DNA of 64,000 nt from Comamonas terrae (GCF_001544075.1 NZ_BCNT01000008.1:1-64000); one strand, 5' to 3'; positions 35,065 through 43,869 are shown, counted from the first letter of the stretch. The notes: a model not told the origin generated them from the letters alone. Translations and numbers: made by a program.

Positions 35065-36423
35065 TCAGCCTCCATTGCTCACTGAAAGGGTCAGGCCTTG
35101 GCTGCCTGGAGCCACGAATGTGGCTGTGCGAGACACAGGATCTGCCGACTTGAGCGACAGACCATTGACCACATCACCTGGGCGCAAGACACGCACTCGG
35201 CGATCACCGGGCACGCCCGAGGCGACCACGACCGAAGGCTCGCCGTTCCACATATCGACGGACACAAGCTGGGCACCTGCAGGAGCTGCAGCTGGCTTCG
35301 CGGCAACGACCTTTGCTGCTTGGCGGGGAGTAGCCGGCTTCGCCTTCACCATTACGCGCTTGGGCGCTGGGCGCGGCGACGGCTGCTCGACGGGGGCGCC
35401 CTGTGCGGCTGCAGGCGCTACAGCACGAGCAGGAGCCAGTGCCGGTGCCGCAGAGGTCTTGCCAGCAAGCGCGTTGGCCTGCTGCATCGCGGCCAACTGC
35501 TGGGACATCAGCAACATCATGTCTTCCATGCGCTTCATGCGATCGAGCATCTGGGGGTCGACGCCAACTGGTGTTGCAGGCGCTACTGCAGTGGGGCCCA
35601 CCGCCATAGTAGGCGCGGGTGCGCCAGTAATAGGGGCACTACCAGCCGGTGCTACAGCAGCGGCCTCAGTTCGCTGGGGAGCCACGTTAGCCACGGCTTG
35701 CGGCACAGCACCCACGTCCGCCAGGCTGGCAACGCCTGCATCAGCTGCAGACTGCCGCATAACCGCCTCTGGATCGAATTCTGGCTGCATGCCCACGGGG
35801 ATTGGGTCCGCATCGCCAGCTGATGCTCCGCCGATAGGTGCCGCAGCCGCATCAGCCAAGGGCGCAAGGGGCAGTGGGGAGGTGTCAGCCAGGCGCGGAT
35901 CGAACTCGGAAGCATCGAAAGCAGGCTGCGGCGTCACCAGGCCGGCCTCGGGAAGCGATGAGCCAAGCAGATCCAGTGCTGGTAGACGTTTCGGCCCGTA
36001 TTGAAGGTACCCCACTGCCAATATTCCCACGACAGCCGCAATGCCGACTGTGCGCAGCACCCATGGGTTCGTCGACTTGCGTCGAGAGGGGATTTCGCTG
36101 GACTCAACACTCACGGGCACCTCGGCCTTGCGTGGCTTTGCTGCAGCTGGTGCGCGACCAAATGCGCGGGCGAGGAATCCTGGCCGCTTTTCCGCCTCTA
36201 AAGGCGCAGCAGCAGCCGCCGCAGTTGCAGTGGCACCACTAAGAGGAGCGGCAGTCTCAAGCTCGCTCAACCAAGAATGATCGACCGCTGAATCATCGAC
36301 GCCTGTGACCTCGGGAGCCACAGAAACCGCAGGCGGCAAATCTGCCACATCGGGAGGCGGCGGCGGTGGCACGCTTGGCTCAGTCAACTGTACTTCTCCA
36401 TCGACAGTGCTTTGTTCCGACAT
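35065..36423 (-). CDS. Bitopic Pro/Ala-rich pilus-channel protein (PilP-like C-terminus)
   Basis: A 452-residue protein with a Pro-rich cytoplasmic N-terminus (PSVPPPPPPDVADLPP) and one membrane helix (VLRTVGIAAVVGILAVGYLQYG, near 120-140). A long low-complexity Ala/Pro periplasmic region with a short coiled coil (MLDRMKRMEDMMLLMSQQLAAMQQ) follows, then a small C-terminal beta domain (SVDMWNGEPSVVVASGVPGDRRVRVLRPGDVVNG) like those of PilP-type proteins. ATG 36423 is used. A GTG at 36429 would overlap the pilL stop as GTGA and is also plausible. Probably part of the element's pilus assembly. Confidence 0.65.
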   Translation of the reverse strand: MSEQSTVDGEVQLTEPSVPPPPPPDVADLPPAVSVAPEVTGVDDSAVDHSWLSELETAAPLSGATATAAAAAAPLEAEKRPGFLARAFGRAPAAAKPRKAEVPVSVESSEIPSRRKSTNPWVLRTVGIAAVVGILAVGYLQYGPKRLPALDLLGSSLPEAGLVTPQPAFDASEFDPRLADTSPLPLAPLADAAAAPIGGASAGDADPIPVGMQPEFDPEAVMRQSAADAGVASLADVGAVPQAVANVAPQRTEAAAVAPAGSAPITGAPAPTMAVGPTAVAPATPVGVDPQMLDRMKRMEDMMLLMSQQLAAMQQANALAGKTSAAPALAPARAVAPAAAQGAPVEQPSPRPAPKRVMVKAKPATPRQAAKVVAAKPAAAPAGAQLVSVDMWNGEPSVVVASGVPGDRRVRVLRPGDVVNGLSLKSADPVSRTATFVAPGSQGLTLSVSNGG

Positions 36424-36425
36424 GC

Positions 36426-36920
36426 TCACTCCTTGACGGACGCCTTCGGCTGAGGCGTACTGCTAGGGCTGACGATGGGCTCCAATCGGCGTGGCTTTGG
36501 AGCGTTGGCCAGGGTGAACCACACACGTCGGGTGATGTGATCGGTGTGCCAGCGCCATGCTGTGCCCACCAGCACATTCAGCACGTCTTGCACAGAAAAC
36601 GGGCCCAGCGTGCGCTGAGCCTCGGGCAGCGGCAGACCGAGGAAGCGGCGCGCATCGGAAGTCAGTGATTGGGAATCCACCAGGGCATAGCCCGTACGAA
36701 GCAGCGTGTACTCGATGGCTTCGCCAACGGTCGTCACCTGTTCGCGCGGGAATGTGAGCTGGGCCACCAGGGCCAACGGCTCATTCAGATGCGGCTGTGG
36801 CAGGGCTTCGGCAGTTGTGTAGCGGCCCAACTGCAGGCGCTTGTTGCCATCAACAAGCTGAGGGGTGGCCTGGGCTGAGGCCATGGCCAGCAAAGCCATG
36901 CTGGCAAAGAATCTGGGCAT
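36426..36920 (-). CDS. pilL: ICE pilus protein PilL (TIGR03748 type)
   Basis: A 164-residue exported protein with a signal peptide (FFASMALLAMASAQA). The conserved part reads LQLGRYTTAEALPQPHLNEPL, EQVTTVGEAIEYTLLRTGYALVD and LPLPEAQRTLGPFSVQDVLNVLVG, a secretin-N-like domain known from PilL proteins of PFGI-1-type elements. First gene of the leftward transfer operon, so its promoter should lie in 36921-37150. ATG 36920 is chosen for the signal peptide. Confidence 0.88.
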   Translation of the reverse strand: MPRFFASMALLAMASAQATPQLVDGNKRLQLGRYTTAEALPQPHLNEPLALVAQLTFPREQVTTVGEAIEYTLLRTGYALVDSQSLTSDARRFLGLPLPEAQRTLGPFSVQDVLNVLVGTAWRWHTDHITRRVWFTLANAPKPRRLEPIVSPSSTPQPKASVKE

Positions 36921-37220
36921 GCGGGTCATGGACCGTAGGAACTCCGTAAAAAGAACCCGGACCACAACCAAGAGGAGGTGTGCGAAGAAGATCAGTGGCC
37001 CGGGGGTGTCGACGCAATGCGTCAGTCGCCGGGCCGAATGTTCTTAGAGCTGCCGCTTTGTCACCAGCGGAAACCGTGCGTTACATGCCTAACGGTTAAC
37101 GCTTGACACAGTGAAGAATAAATGGTTGGTAATTTAAGGGTGTAAAGGATGGCGAGCGGCAGGGGCCGCCTCGCGTACTGGACAAACGGTTTTACTGGGT
37201 ACAGGGCCTACTCAAAGGGC

Positions 37221-37251
37221 GCGCATGCTCCTCAAATTTCGGAGCATGCGC
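37221..37251. repeat. Perfect 11-bp inverted repeat
   Basis: GCGCATGCTCC (37221-37231) and GGAGCATGCGC (37241-37251) with a 9-base AT-rich loop. No T-run follows, so it is not a standard terminator. An oriT arm, an operator or a structured RNA are possible. Confidence 0.6.
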
Positions 37252-37295
37252 AAAGGATTTACTGGTACTGGAAATGGCCTATACGGGCAACGGGC

Positions 37296-37328
37296 GCCGG
37301 CAGCTGGCCTGGGAGGCCAGTTGCCGGC
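37296..37328. repeat. 14-bp inverted repeat with a single G-T pair
   Basis: GCCGGCAGCTGGCC (37296-37309) and GGCCAGTTGCCGGC (37315-37328), loop of 5. One position would be a G-U pair in RNA. It lies 45 bases after the first hairpin, so the two may form one structured element. Confidence 0.6.
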
Positions 37329-37531
37329 GAAATGGTAGAGATGCGCAATGGACCAAGTCGCTATGGTGCCCGCTTTTGACTAGGCCACAGCACCCGTTAC
37401 ATGAACTGAGCCCCATAACTGTGACATGCGCCAGAATAGACAAAATATTCAATAGGCCTAGAATTATTCACTATCGTTGCTTCAAAGGCGTCCTAAACGT
37501 AGGTAAAGAGAAGCAAGTCAATACTGAAAAC

Positions 37532-38083
37532 ATGGAGTTATCTTTGGAAGCAGTTGAATGAAAATTTCGAGAAACAATAAAACAAAATCCTAAGTATGTT
37601 CAAAGATTAACAGAATATATAGACCATCTGGCTTCAAAAGGCAAAATTATTGAAGCGAAATATTATTTTCATCTACTATATTTAATAAAGCCTGGCCACC
37701 CCAGGGCGGTTAAATTGGGTTACGACCTGTCAATAGCCACATTTGATAACGAAGGCGTTAGAAGATTTGATAAGCTGCTATTTGACTCAAAACCTCGCGA
37801 TGAAGAAATAGCTTTCTTTAGGCTGAAATACTACATCTCGGTAAACAATGTTCAAAACGTTGAAGAATGTTGTTTATTTCTTCTGTCAAAATGCATAAAG
37901 AGCGAATATCTGCAAATAGTTGTTGAGGCTTGCGTAAATTTTAAGAGCTACTCAATCGCCAGAAGCCTAATTGAATATTTTGATAAAAATAGACTGATTT
38001 TAAGTAGACCATTCGAAGCGCGGATAAGAAGGATTCTCCTCCAACATTTTCTAAATCTGATCACGGAGCATAAGTGTGGGTAA
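37532..38083 (+). pseudogene. AT-rich helical-repeat protein with an in-frame TGA
   Basis: From ATG 37532 the frame reads MELSLEAVE, a TGA at 37559-37561, then KFRETIKQNPKYVQRLTEYI and on without a break to 38083 (184 codons in all). The sense continues smoothly across the stop, as if TGA replaced TGG or CGA, and no ATG or GTG follows until a TTG at 37715. The product looks like a helical tetratricopeptide-like protein (KIIEAKYYFHLLYLIKPGHP, ARSLIEYFDKNRLI). Its end overlaps the HEPN gene by 8 bases. Either a nonsense-mutated gene or, less likely, a recoded stop or a TTG start. Confidence 0.6.
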
Positions 38084-39059
38084 GTTTCTAGTATTAAGAG
38101 TTCTCGATAGCAACAGCATTTCTATCCCTCACACGAAGGTTTACGGACAAGTAGAGATTAGATCAAATAAGTCAGACTCTGAGGATGAGATTGAAACACT
38201 AAGGCAATCCGCTCAAGAGAACCGAAAGGACTTTAATCATTACGCAATCTGCGCAAGAATTGCAACTATTGTCGAAGCGGAAGATAATGCAGTGGCTACA
38301 GGTTATGCTGACAGCATTTTTTCAGAAATATTGGATCTCAAGTCTGTCGATTTCTCCGTTTCTAACTTCAAACTTTCCGAGATAGGATTCGTTAAAAATC
38401 TGGAATCTGGATCGATTAGCCCGATAACAAACACCGATTTTGAGCCATCAATGGCGTTCGTGGTTTCTCAGGGCAGCATCCAACAAATAGATTTTGTCAA
38501 TCACATTCTTTCGTTAGACAATGAACTTAGCAAACGTTATCAACGATCATTGCATTGGGTAAGAAACAGCAAACACGAAAAAAATGCTCAACTGAAGACG
38601 CTATTCTACTGTTTCGCAGTTGAAGCTCTGATAAAGGAAACGGAAAATGATAATATTGGTGGCTCTGTTCGTTGGTTTCTAGGATTTCCCAACGGAAAAA
38701 ACAGAAGTGACGTTTCAGTGACTACTCTTCTTAAGCTAAGGGCACATCCAAGCTACGACTTTTGGAATAAGGAACTCATCGACATTTTTGAAAAGATTCG
38801 GGTATTCAGAAATGATTCTGTTCATGCCGGATTCAGGAGTACTGATTTCACAAAGAATGAGCTCAACCTATATAGCCAGATTATGTTATTTGGTGCGTCA
38901 AGATGCCAGTCGGCAGTTCGCTTCGCGTTGATAAATGGAATTAAAAATGTTTCAGAATTCAAAGAGTACATTCCAATAATCTTTGAAGAAAACTGCAACA
39001 TTATTAACGACATTCATGGAAATATAATATATTCATTAGATCAGCTCAAGCATTCATAA
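38076..39059 (+). CDS. HEPN/Apea-like domain protein, candidate defence RNase
   Basis: A 327-residue AT-rich protein. The C-terminal half reads HWVRNSKHEKNAQLKTLFYCFAVEALI, then FEKIRVFRNDSVHAGF. The RNDSVH hexapeptide (Arg245, His250) is the R-x4-H motif of HEPN ribonucleases, in the Apea-like setting (RND..HAG). Such domains act as toxins in abortive-infection and toxin-antitoxin systems. The start is GTG 38076 with GGAG seven bases upstream. It overlaps the end of the preceding helical-repeat ORF, so the two form a unit, inserted between transfer modules. Composition unlike the flanking genes indicates recent acquisition. Confidence 0.7.
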   Translation: MGKFLVLRVLDSNSISIPHTKVYGQVEIRSNKSDSEDEIETLRQSAQENRKDFNHYAICARIATIVEAEDNAVATGYADSIFSEILDLKSVDFSVSNFKLSEIGFVKNLESGSISPITNTDFEPSMAFVVSQGSIQQIDFVNHILSLDNELSKRYQRSLHWVRNSKHEKNAQLKTLFYCFAVEALIKETENDNIGGSVRWFLGFPNGKNRSDVSVTTLLKLRAHPSYDFWNKELIDIFEKIRVFRNDSVHAGFRSTDFTKNELNLYSQIMLFGASRCQSAVRFALINGIKNVSEFKEYIPIIFEENCNIINDIHGNIIYSLDQLKHS

Positions 39060-39369
39060 GAATTATTAAAAGGAATTCTGGCAGTCGCCTTGTTTCAAAA
39101 ACTTAAAAAATCAGTCGCCATCTTCATTGATTTTAGATCTGTAAAACAAAAACACACGGCGACGTAGGCCAGTAACAGAAGACTTGGGTGATTGTGAAGG
39201 ACGCGTGGACATGCGCTAAGTTTGCCAATGTCATTACGGATAGTTGAAGTTGTATTAAGGTGTTACACGGTTAGCATATCCTGGAAAGAAATACAAGCGA
39301 AAAGCCTCCGGTCATCACCGCAGGGTTTCGCGCTGACAGCTGAGGGCGCACTAGGTACGGTTGCGCCCC
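39060..39369. other. Intergenic, no gene seen
   Basis: About 310 bases between the HEPN gene and the relaxase operon. AT-rich at its left, GC-richer at its right, which marks the edge of the acquired AT-rich pair. It should contain the promoter of the relaxase operon. I see no gene, terminator or strong repeat. Confidence 0.5.
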
Positions 39370-39918
39370 ATGGACGACCTCGCCCGCGCACCGCACCTAC
39401 ATAGTCAGCACATCCAGCAGAGAGCCAACAGTGATCCACCATTTCTAGGCCGAGATCCGCTCGATCGTGGCTGCTCGATATTCGCCATCGCAGACAGCCT
39501 GCAACTGCTTGGCCTTGCCAGCAAAACCAACCCGCTCATGCGCTGGTTGGGTCGCTTCGAGGGGCTGGAGCAGCATCTGGAAGAGGAGCTTGATCCAATC
39601 TTGAGCGTGCGCTCAATCCTGCTGCAGCTGGTTGCTGACCATCCCAAAATGCCGCATGTGCCCAAACCTCAGCAAGAGAAGAATTGGCACAGCTTTGTCA
39701 TGCGAGTCGTGGCGCAGCCGTTCGTGCAAACATGCGGTGACTGGGGCCGCGACGGCATCGCCTCACGCATCAAATGGGACCCGCTGGAGCAGAGTTTCAT
39801 GGACTTCCTCGCACTGGGCCAGCCGGGGGAGGAGCTGTCTATCTGGACACCCACCGATGGCAAGTCAGCGCGTGCCCGGCACTTCGCTCGAATCCTGCTC
39901 CAAGAGGAGTGCGCGTGA
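39370..39918 (+). CDS. Hypothetical protein coupled to the relaxase gene
   Basis: A 182-residue protein, first gene of the relaxase operon. ATG 39370 (MDDLARAPHLHSQHIQQ) is preferred to an upstream TTG. No known domain. It is helical (LMRWLGRFEGLEQHLEEELDPILSVRSILLQLV) with a C-terminal block GDWGRDGIASRIKWDPLEQSFMDFLALGQPGEELS. Its TGA overlaps the GTG of traI (GTGA), so the two are translated together and may act together, for instance in relaxosome formation (inference). Confidence 0.65.
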   Translation: MDDLARAPHLHSQHIQQRANSDPPFLGRDPLDRGCSIFAIADSLQLLGLASKTNPLMRWLGRFEGLEQHLEEELDPILSVRSILLQLVADHPKMPHVPKPQQEKNWHSFVMRVVAQPFVQTCGDWGRDGIASRIKWDPLEQSFMDFLALGQPGEELSIWTPTDGKSARARHFARILLQEECA

Positions 39919-42605
39919 AGAGTATTGCTTCAAAGTTGCTTGCAATGGTGCCCTGGAGCAAGGCCAAGCCCGTGCTGCCTGCGCCTGCAGATCCGCTACC
40001 GCCGCCTGATGCGCCAGTAGGGAGGGGGGCTCAAGACCAGACACTCAAGCCCGACGAAATCCACATCGCAGGCAGTGAGCCCGGATGGTTGCGCGTGCTT
40101 AACGCCCAGCAGCTGCTGGCCACGGTCCGCGCAGAACGGGCTATCACCCAGATCTGGAGCCAGTCGCACCAGTCGCAGGCCATTTGGGAACGGGACCTGC
40201 TGCCAGCGATTCGGCGGTACGCCGAGTTCGTGCAGCTCATGCCGGCCTCCGAAGCCCACCACCACGCCCACGCAGGCGGCCTGCTATCGCACACCATCGA
40301 AATGCTGCTTGCGGCCATGACCTGGCGCAATGCCCATCTGCTGCCAGGCGGAAGCCAGATCGAGATCGTGGACGCCCAGCGCGATCAGTGGACCTACGTG
40401 GTGTTCTTCTGCGCTTTGCTGCATGACATCGCCAAGCCCATGACCGACTTGCGCATTGCATGGCGTCCAGTTGGCGAGAGCGATCCTATCCGTTGGGCAC
40501 CTGCAGGCGGAAGCCTGTCACAGATCGCAGGCCAGCGCACTGCCGAGTACCTGGTGGACTTTGCGCCCAAGGGGCAGCGCGATTACAGCGCTCATGCCAA
40601 GCTGGCCCAGCTGCTGCTACCCCGCATTGCGCCAGAAAGTGCGCTTCGATTCCTGGCGCACACGCCCACCGCCTTGGATGCCCTGGAGCAATACCTCGCC
40701 GGCCAGGACAAGGACAGTCTCGTCGCCAAGATCGTCAAGCGCGCCGACCAGCTTTCAACGCAACGTGCCCTGCAAAAAGGCTCCAAGGCTCGCTTCGCCA
40801 CTGCGAAGGCCGTGCCTCTCATCGAGCTGCTGATGCAGTCCATGAGGACCATGCTCCAAGCTGGCACACAGCTCCCCCTGAATCGCAACGGTGCGGCAGG
40901 TTGGGTGTTCGAGGGGGCGATCTGGTTCGTGGCCAAGCGCCTCGCCGATACCGTGCGAGAGCACATCCAAGCAAACGAGCCCGATGAAAGCGTGCCTGGC
41001 AACGCAAAGAACGACCGGCTGTTCGACACCTGGCAGGACTACGGCGCGATCGAGCTCAACCCTGCCAGCGGCCAGGCCGTCTGGCATGTCACAGTGCACG
41101 GTTACGCCGAGGATGGGTCAGAGCAGGGGGCCTACATGCATGACTTTGCCATGCTCAAGTTCCCTCTGGCCAAGCTGTTCAACCACGAGAGCAAGTACCC
41201 GGCTGCCATGCGCGGGCGGCTGGAGATCCGCGACCGTCGCAAGGATGGAGCAGGGCAAGACGAACATCAAGCTGCTGCAACTCTCAGCGCATCGGAATCT
41301 GCGGCGGCGATCGATGCCAATGCACCAGCAGCTGCGGCATCCTCAGCCCAACCATCCCAGGTTGCGGCAAAGCCTGCGAAGCAACGGCCCCAGGATGCGG
41401 CAGAAGCTAAAAAGCATGCCGCCATCATGCGAGAGCCCACTTTCACCAAGCCGCCAAATGCTGCGGCAAAGCCCAGGCCAGCGGCAACCCCTGCGGCAGC
41501 AACCAAGACACCTGCACCAGAAACTCCATCCCAAACTGCGGCAGTCTTGGCAGCTAGGGCGCCTACGGCGCCAGTGCAACAGACCCAAGCTGATACAGCC
41601 TACGAAGAGTTTGAAGCTGGGGCAGCATCGAGATCCGGCGTGCCCACCCCATTGAAGCTGGACTACGACAGCCTCGACAACGGCGAAGCCGCGTATTTGC
41701 TTGGCGACAAAGAGGGCAGCTACTTCCTCGATCCATCCGAATCTGCAACAGCATCGGACAGGCCTGGCAAAAAGAACAAGCCGGCCAAGTACCCACAGCC
41801 GGCAGAGAAGGGCGCAGCGCCCTTGGAGCAACCATTCCAGCATGCCGCAGCGGTGTCACCACCAGCTGCGCCTCCTCAGCCCGCCACCTTGCACCAGCCG
41901 CCCCAAGCTGCCGCAACTACGGCCGCAAGGCCGCCTTCTGTCAAACCTGCAGCAGCTGCGCCGCTGCCCGCGCCAAGCGCACCAAAGAATCCCGCCCCCG
42001 AGCCACGCCATGACCAAGTGCCGCGCTCTCAAAGCGTCAGTGCCGAGTTCAAGCGCATGGCCGCTGAGCTGGACGAGCTCGATGACCTGCCCGTGCTCAA
42101 GGGGCGCACCGCCACTGCAAGTGCGCCGCCGGCGGCCGCAGCAACACCGGGGCCGGTTCTTCTGCTTCAGCCGCTGCCCGACATCGACGCAAACCCCGAC
42201 AAGCCGCCACCCGAGCCCAGCCCCCTGGCATTGGCTTTCATGCAGTGGGTGCAAATGGGGCTGGTCAATCGCGAGCTCAAGTTCAACGAGACCGGCGCGG
42301 CGATTCACTTCGTGGAGGAGGGCATGGCCCTGGTATCGCCCAAGATCTTCAAGGAGTACGCACGCCATGGCGACCGTGAGGACGGCCACGAGGATCTCAC
42401 CGTCGACGAGCTCAGCACCAAGACCCAGAGGGAGGTCATCAAGTGTGGCTGGCACCTGCCAGCCGCGAATCGCACAAACATCGTCCGCTATGAGATCCAC
42501 AGCCGCGGCACCGTAGTGGCCCATCTGTCCTGTGTTGTCCTCACCAGCCCAGGCCGGTGGGTCCAGCCCATCCCCCCCAGCAATCCCGCATTGAAGATGG
42601 TTTGA
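39915..42605 (+). CDS. traI: MOBH-family relaxase TraI (TIGR03760 type)
   Basis: An 896-residue relaxase that nicks the element at oriT. The TraI_2/HD-type N-terminal domain contains EAHHHAHAGGLLSHTIEML (near residue 110-130) and LLHDIAKPMTDL (near 165-175), the metal-binding histidines and aspartate that define the MOBH class. A long Ala/Pro-rich linker (about 440-740) leads to the conserved C-terminal domain (PLALAFMQWVQMGLVNRELKFNETGAAIHFVEEGMALVSPKIF). Start is GTG 39915, overlapping the upstream stop. Full length. Confidence 0.93.
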   Translation: MKSIASKLLAMVPWSKAKPVLPAPADPLPPPDAPVGRGAQDQTLKPDEIHIAGSEPGWLRVLNAQQLLATVRAERAITQIWSQSHQSQAIWERDLLPAIRRYAEFVQLMPASEAHHHAHAGGLLSHTIEMLLAAMTWRNAHLLPGGSQIEIVDAQRDQWTYVVFFCALLHDIAKPMTDLRIAWRPVGESDPIRWAPAGGSLSQIAGQRTAEYLVDFAPKGQRDYSAHAKLAQLLLPRIAPESALRFLAHTPTALDALEQYLAGQDKDSLVAKIVKRADQLSTQRALQKGSKARFATAKAVPLIELLMQSMRTMLQAGTQLPLNRNGAAGWVFEGAIWFVAKRLADTVREHIQANEPDESVPGNAKNDRLFDTWQDYGAIELNPASGQAVWHVTVHGYAEDGSEQGAYMHDFAMLKFPLAKLFNHESKYPAAMRGRLEIRDRRKDGAGQDEHQAAATLSASESAAAIDANAPAAAASSAQPSQVAAKPAKQRPQDAAEAKKHAAIMREPTFTKPPNAAAKPRPAATPAAATKTPAPETPSQTAAVLAARAPTAPVQQTQADTAYEEFEAGAASRSGVPTPLKLDYDSLDNGEAAYLLGDKEGSYFLDPSESATASDRPGKKNKPAKYPQPAEKGAAPLEQPFQHAAAVSPPAAPPQPATLHQPPQAAATTAARPPSVKPAAAAPLPAPSAPKNPAPEPRHDQVPRSQSVSAEFKRMAAELDELDDLPVLKGRTATASAPPAAAATPGPVLLLQPLPDIDANPDKPPPEPSPLALAFMQWVQMGLVNRELKFNETGAAIHFVEEGMALVSPKIFKEYARHGDREDGHEDLTVDELSTKTQREVIKCGWHLPAANRTNIVRYEIHSRGTVVAHLSCVVLTSPGRWVQPIPPSNPALKMV

Positions 42606-42606
42606 C

Positions 42607-43719
42607 ATGAAATCCACCTGCTCAACTGATTACGAGATTGGCGACAACACCCCGCCAGACAAGCGCCTAGAGCTATGGAAATCGCGTAGCTTCTGGTTTC
42701 GGCTGCGGCACCGATGGAACGTGCTCAGTGCTTTTGCCGAGGGCAGCTTGACCTGGCGCCACGCCAAGCTCGGCCTCAAATACCCGGATCAGGTCATGTG
42801 GCTGCAGCGCTGGCCACCAGGCAATGGATTGATGCCGGTCTGCCCAGCCGTCATTGCCGAGCTTGAGCACATTGATCGCACCATGATGGACTCCGACCGG
42901 CCAGTGCCACGGGCCGCTGTTTTTTCACTCCACAGCATCGGCCACGATCGTACCCAGTGCAGGAACTGCGGCGGATCTGGCGGGGCCTTGCCCACGCAAT
43001 GCCCAGGTCGCCCCATCACCAATGACGAGAGGCAGGCCGTCCTGGATGGGCTACTCGATTACGTCGATGGCCAATGGCTTGGCCAAGTCATCAAGCAAGC
43101 CCCGAAACCACTTGCCGAAACCTGCAAACTGGAGCCTCAATTGGCTGCCGAAACCTGCAAACTTGAGCCCAAAACGTCTGCCGAAACCTGCAAACTGGAT
43201 TTGCCGTTTCCTGCACTCTATATACAAGGGTCTTCTATACAAAGAACTACTACTACGTCTCCAAGCGTCGTAGCGCTCGAAGTGGCACCAGCTCGCGAGG
43301 CGCAAGTCTTCTCGGAAAACGACTGGGCAGCGAAGTGCGCAGCCTTGTCGGACGCTGCCAATCAAGGCTGTGGCCAGGTGTACGAGACCTACGAGCTACG
43401 CGTGGGGGCCAGCATCGACCTGGCGCTGCTGCAGGTGCCCGAGCTGCAGCTCGATCGCGCCATCGAGATCGCTGTTCAACACGGCTACACAACGCCTGCT
43501 CAACGAGCGAAGACCGTGCAGATGCTGCGTGACGATGGTTCTTGCAGCCATGGGTTTGATCCACAAACGTGTCCAGTTGGATGTGGAGACGTCGACAATG
43601 TGAACGATTCCATGGTGGATTCAGACTGGATGCCGTGCGGCTCCTGCGGGGGCTCGGAACGTGTCCAGTGCTTGCGACTTTGTAGCAGCGGACGCAGCGC
43701 CGATGCCGGAAAAAGATGA
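42607..43719 (+). CDS. Hypothetical ICE protein with AETCKL tandem repeats
   Basis: A 370-residue protein directly after traI. The middle has a zinc-finger-like CRNCGGSGGALPTQCPGRP and three tandem 11-residue units carrying AETCKL(E/D) (residues about 170-197). A C-terminal Cys-rich part follows (CSHGFDPQTCPVGCGD, CGSCGGSERVQCLRLC). Its central part also mentions KSRSFWFRLRHRWNVLSAFAEGSLTWRHAK near the N-terminus. No family recognised. It could be a DNA-binding accessory of the relaxosome. It is the last element gene before a terminator and the prophage. Confidence 0.6.
   Translation: MKSTCSTDYEIGDNTPPDKRLELWKSRSFWFRLRHRWNVLSAFAEGSLTWRHAKLGLKYPDQVMWLQRWPPGNGLMPVCPAVIAELEHIDRTMMDSDRPVPRAAVFSLHSIGHDRTQCRNCGGSGGALPTQCPGRPITNDERQAVLDGLLDYVDGQWLGQVIKQAPKPLAETCKLEPQLAAETCKLEPKTSAETCKLDLPFPALYIQGSSIQRTTTTSPSVVALEVAPAREAQVFSENDWAAKCAALSDAANQGCGQVYETYELRVGASIDLALLQVPELQLDRAIEIAVQHGYTTPAQRAKTVQMLRDDGSCSHGFDPQTCPVGCGDVDNVNDSMVDSDWMPCGSCGGSERVQCLRLCSSGRSADAGKR
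43114..43196 (+). repeat. Three 17-bp repeats in 33-bp period inside the ORF after traI
   Basis: The identical string GCCGAAACCTGCAAACT occurs at 43114-43130, 43147-43163 and 43180-43196. The spacing is exactly 33 bases, 11 codons, so the frame is kept, and the bases between copies differ. Perfect conservation only of the 17-bp core is more than protein repetition requires and recalls iteron-like protein-binding sites. Confidence 0.75.
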
Positions 43720-43834
43720 CGGGTCAAACAAAAATGTTTGACAGTTGGCAGCGAAGTCCTTAGAGTCCGAACCGTGCGTCAACGGGAGCTATTTGTAACT
43801 CTCGCGGAATTGGTTAAGAGGAAGAGGTAAAAAC

Positions 43835-43852
43835 GTAGTCCCATGGGACTAC
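43835..43852. promoter_or_regulatory. Perfect 18-bp palindrome
   Basis: GTAGTCCCATGGGACTAC reads the same on both strands. It lies in the non-coding stretch between the last element gene and the prophage left end. Likely an operator or recombination-related site; function unknown. Confidence 0.5.
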
Positions 43853-43869
43853 TGAAAGCCTTGAAAACT

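Larger units (their letters stand above)
36921..37531. other. Non-coding region with two strong hairpins upstream of pilL
   Basis: About 610 bases with no convincing gene. It separates the leftward transfer operon from the rightward HEPN and relaxase genes, so it should contain divergent promoters. It has a perfect 11-bp inverted repeat (37221-37251) and a 14-bp one (37296-37328). TTGACA occurs at 37103-37108 on the plus strand without a well-placed -10. Short open frames here (for example 37149-37379) are not supported. Confidence 0.5.
8926..43719. mobile_element. Integrative and conjugative element, PFL/PFGI-1 type (boundaries not seen)
   Basis: A near-complete G-class (PFGI-1/ICEclc-like) transfer module (17.6-36.9 kb) plus a MOBH relaxase operon (39.4-43.7 kb), with cargo on the left and between modules. 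The ends given are the outermost genes I attribute to the element, not attachment sites. No integrase, partition genes or tRNA target are in the window, so one side certainly extends beyond it or the element is rearranged. The left limit could also be further out, including the metal island. Confidence 0.6.

Noticed and set aside
37149..37379. Plus-strand ORF of 76 residues
   Set aside because: Covers the two hairpins, no ribosome binding site, no recognisable product.
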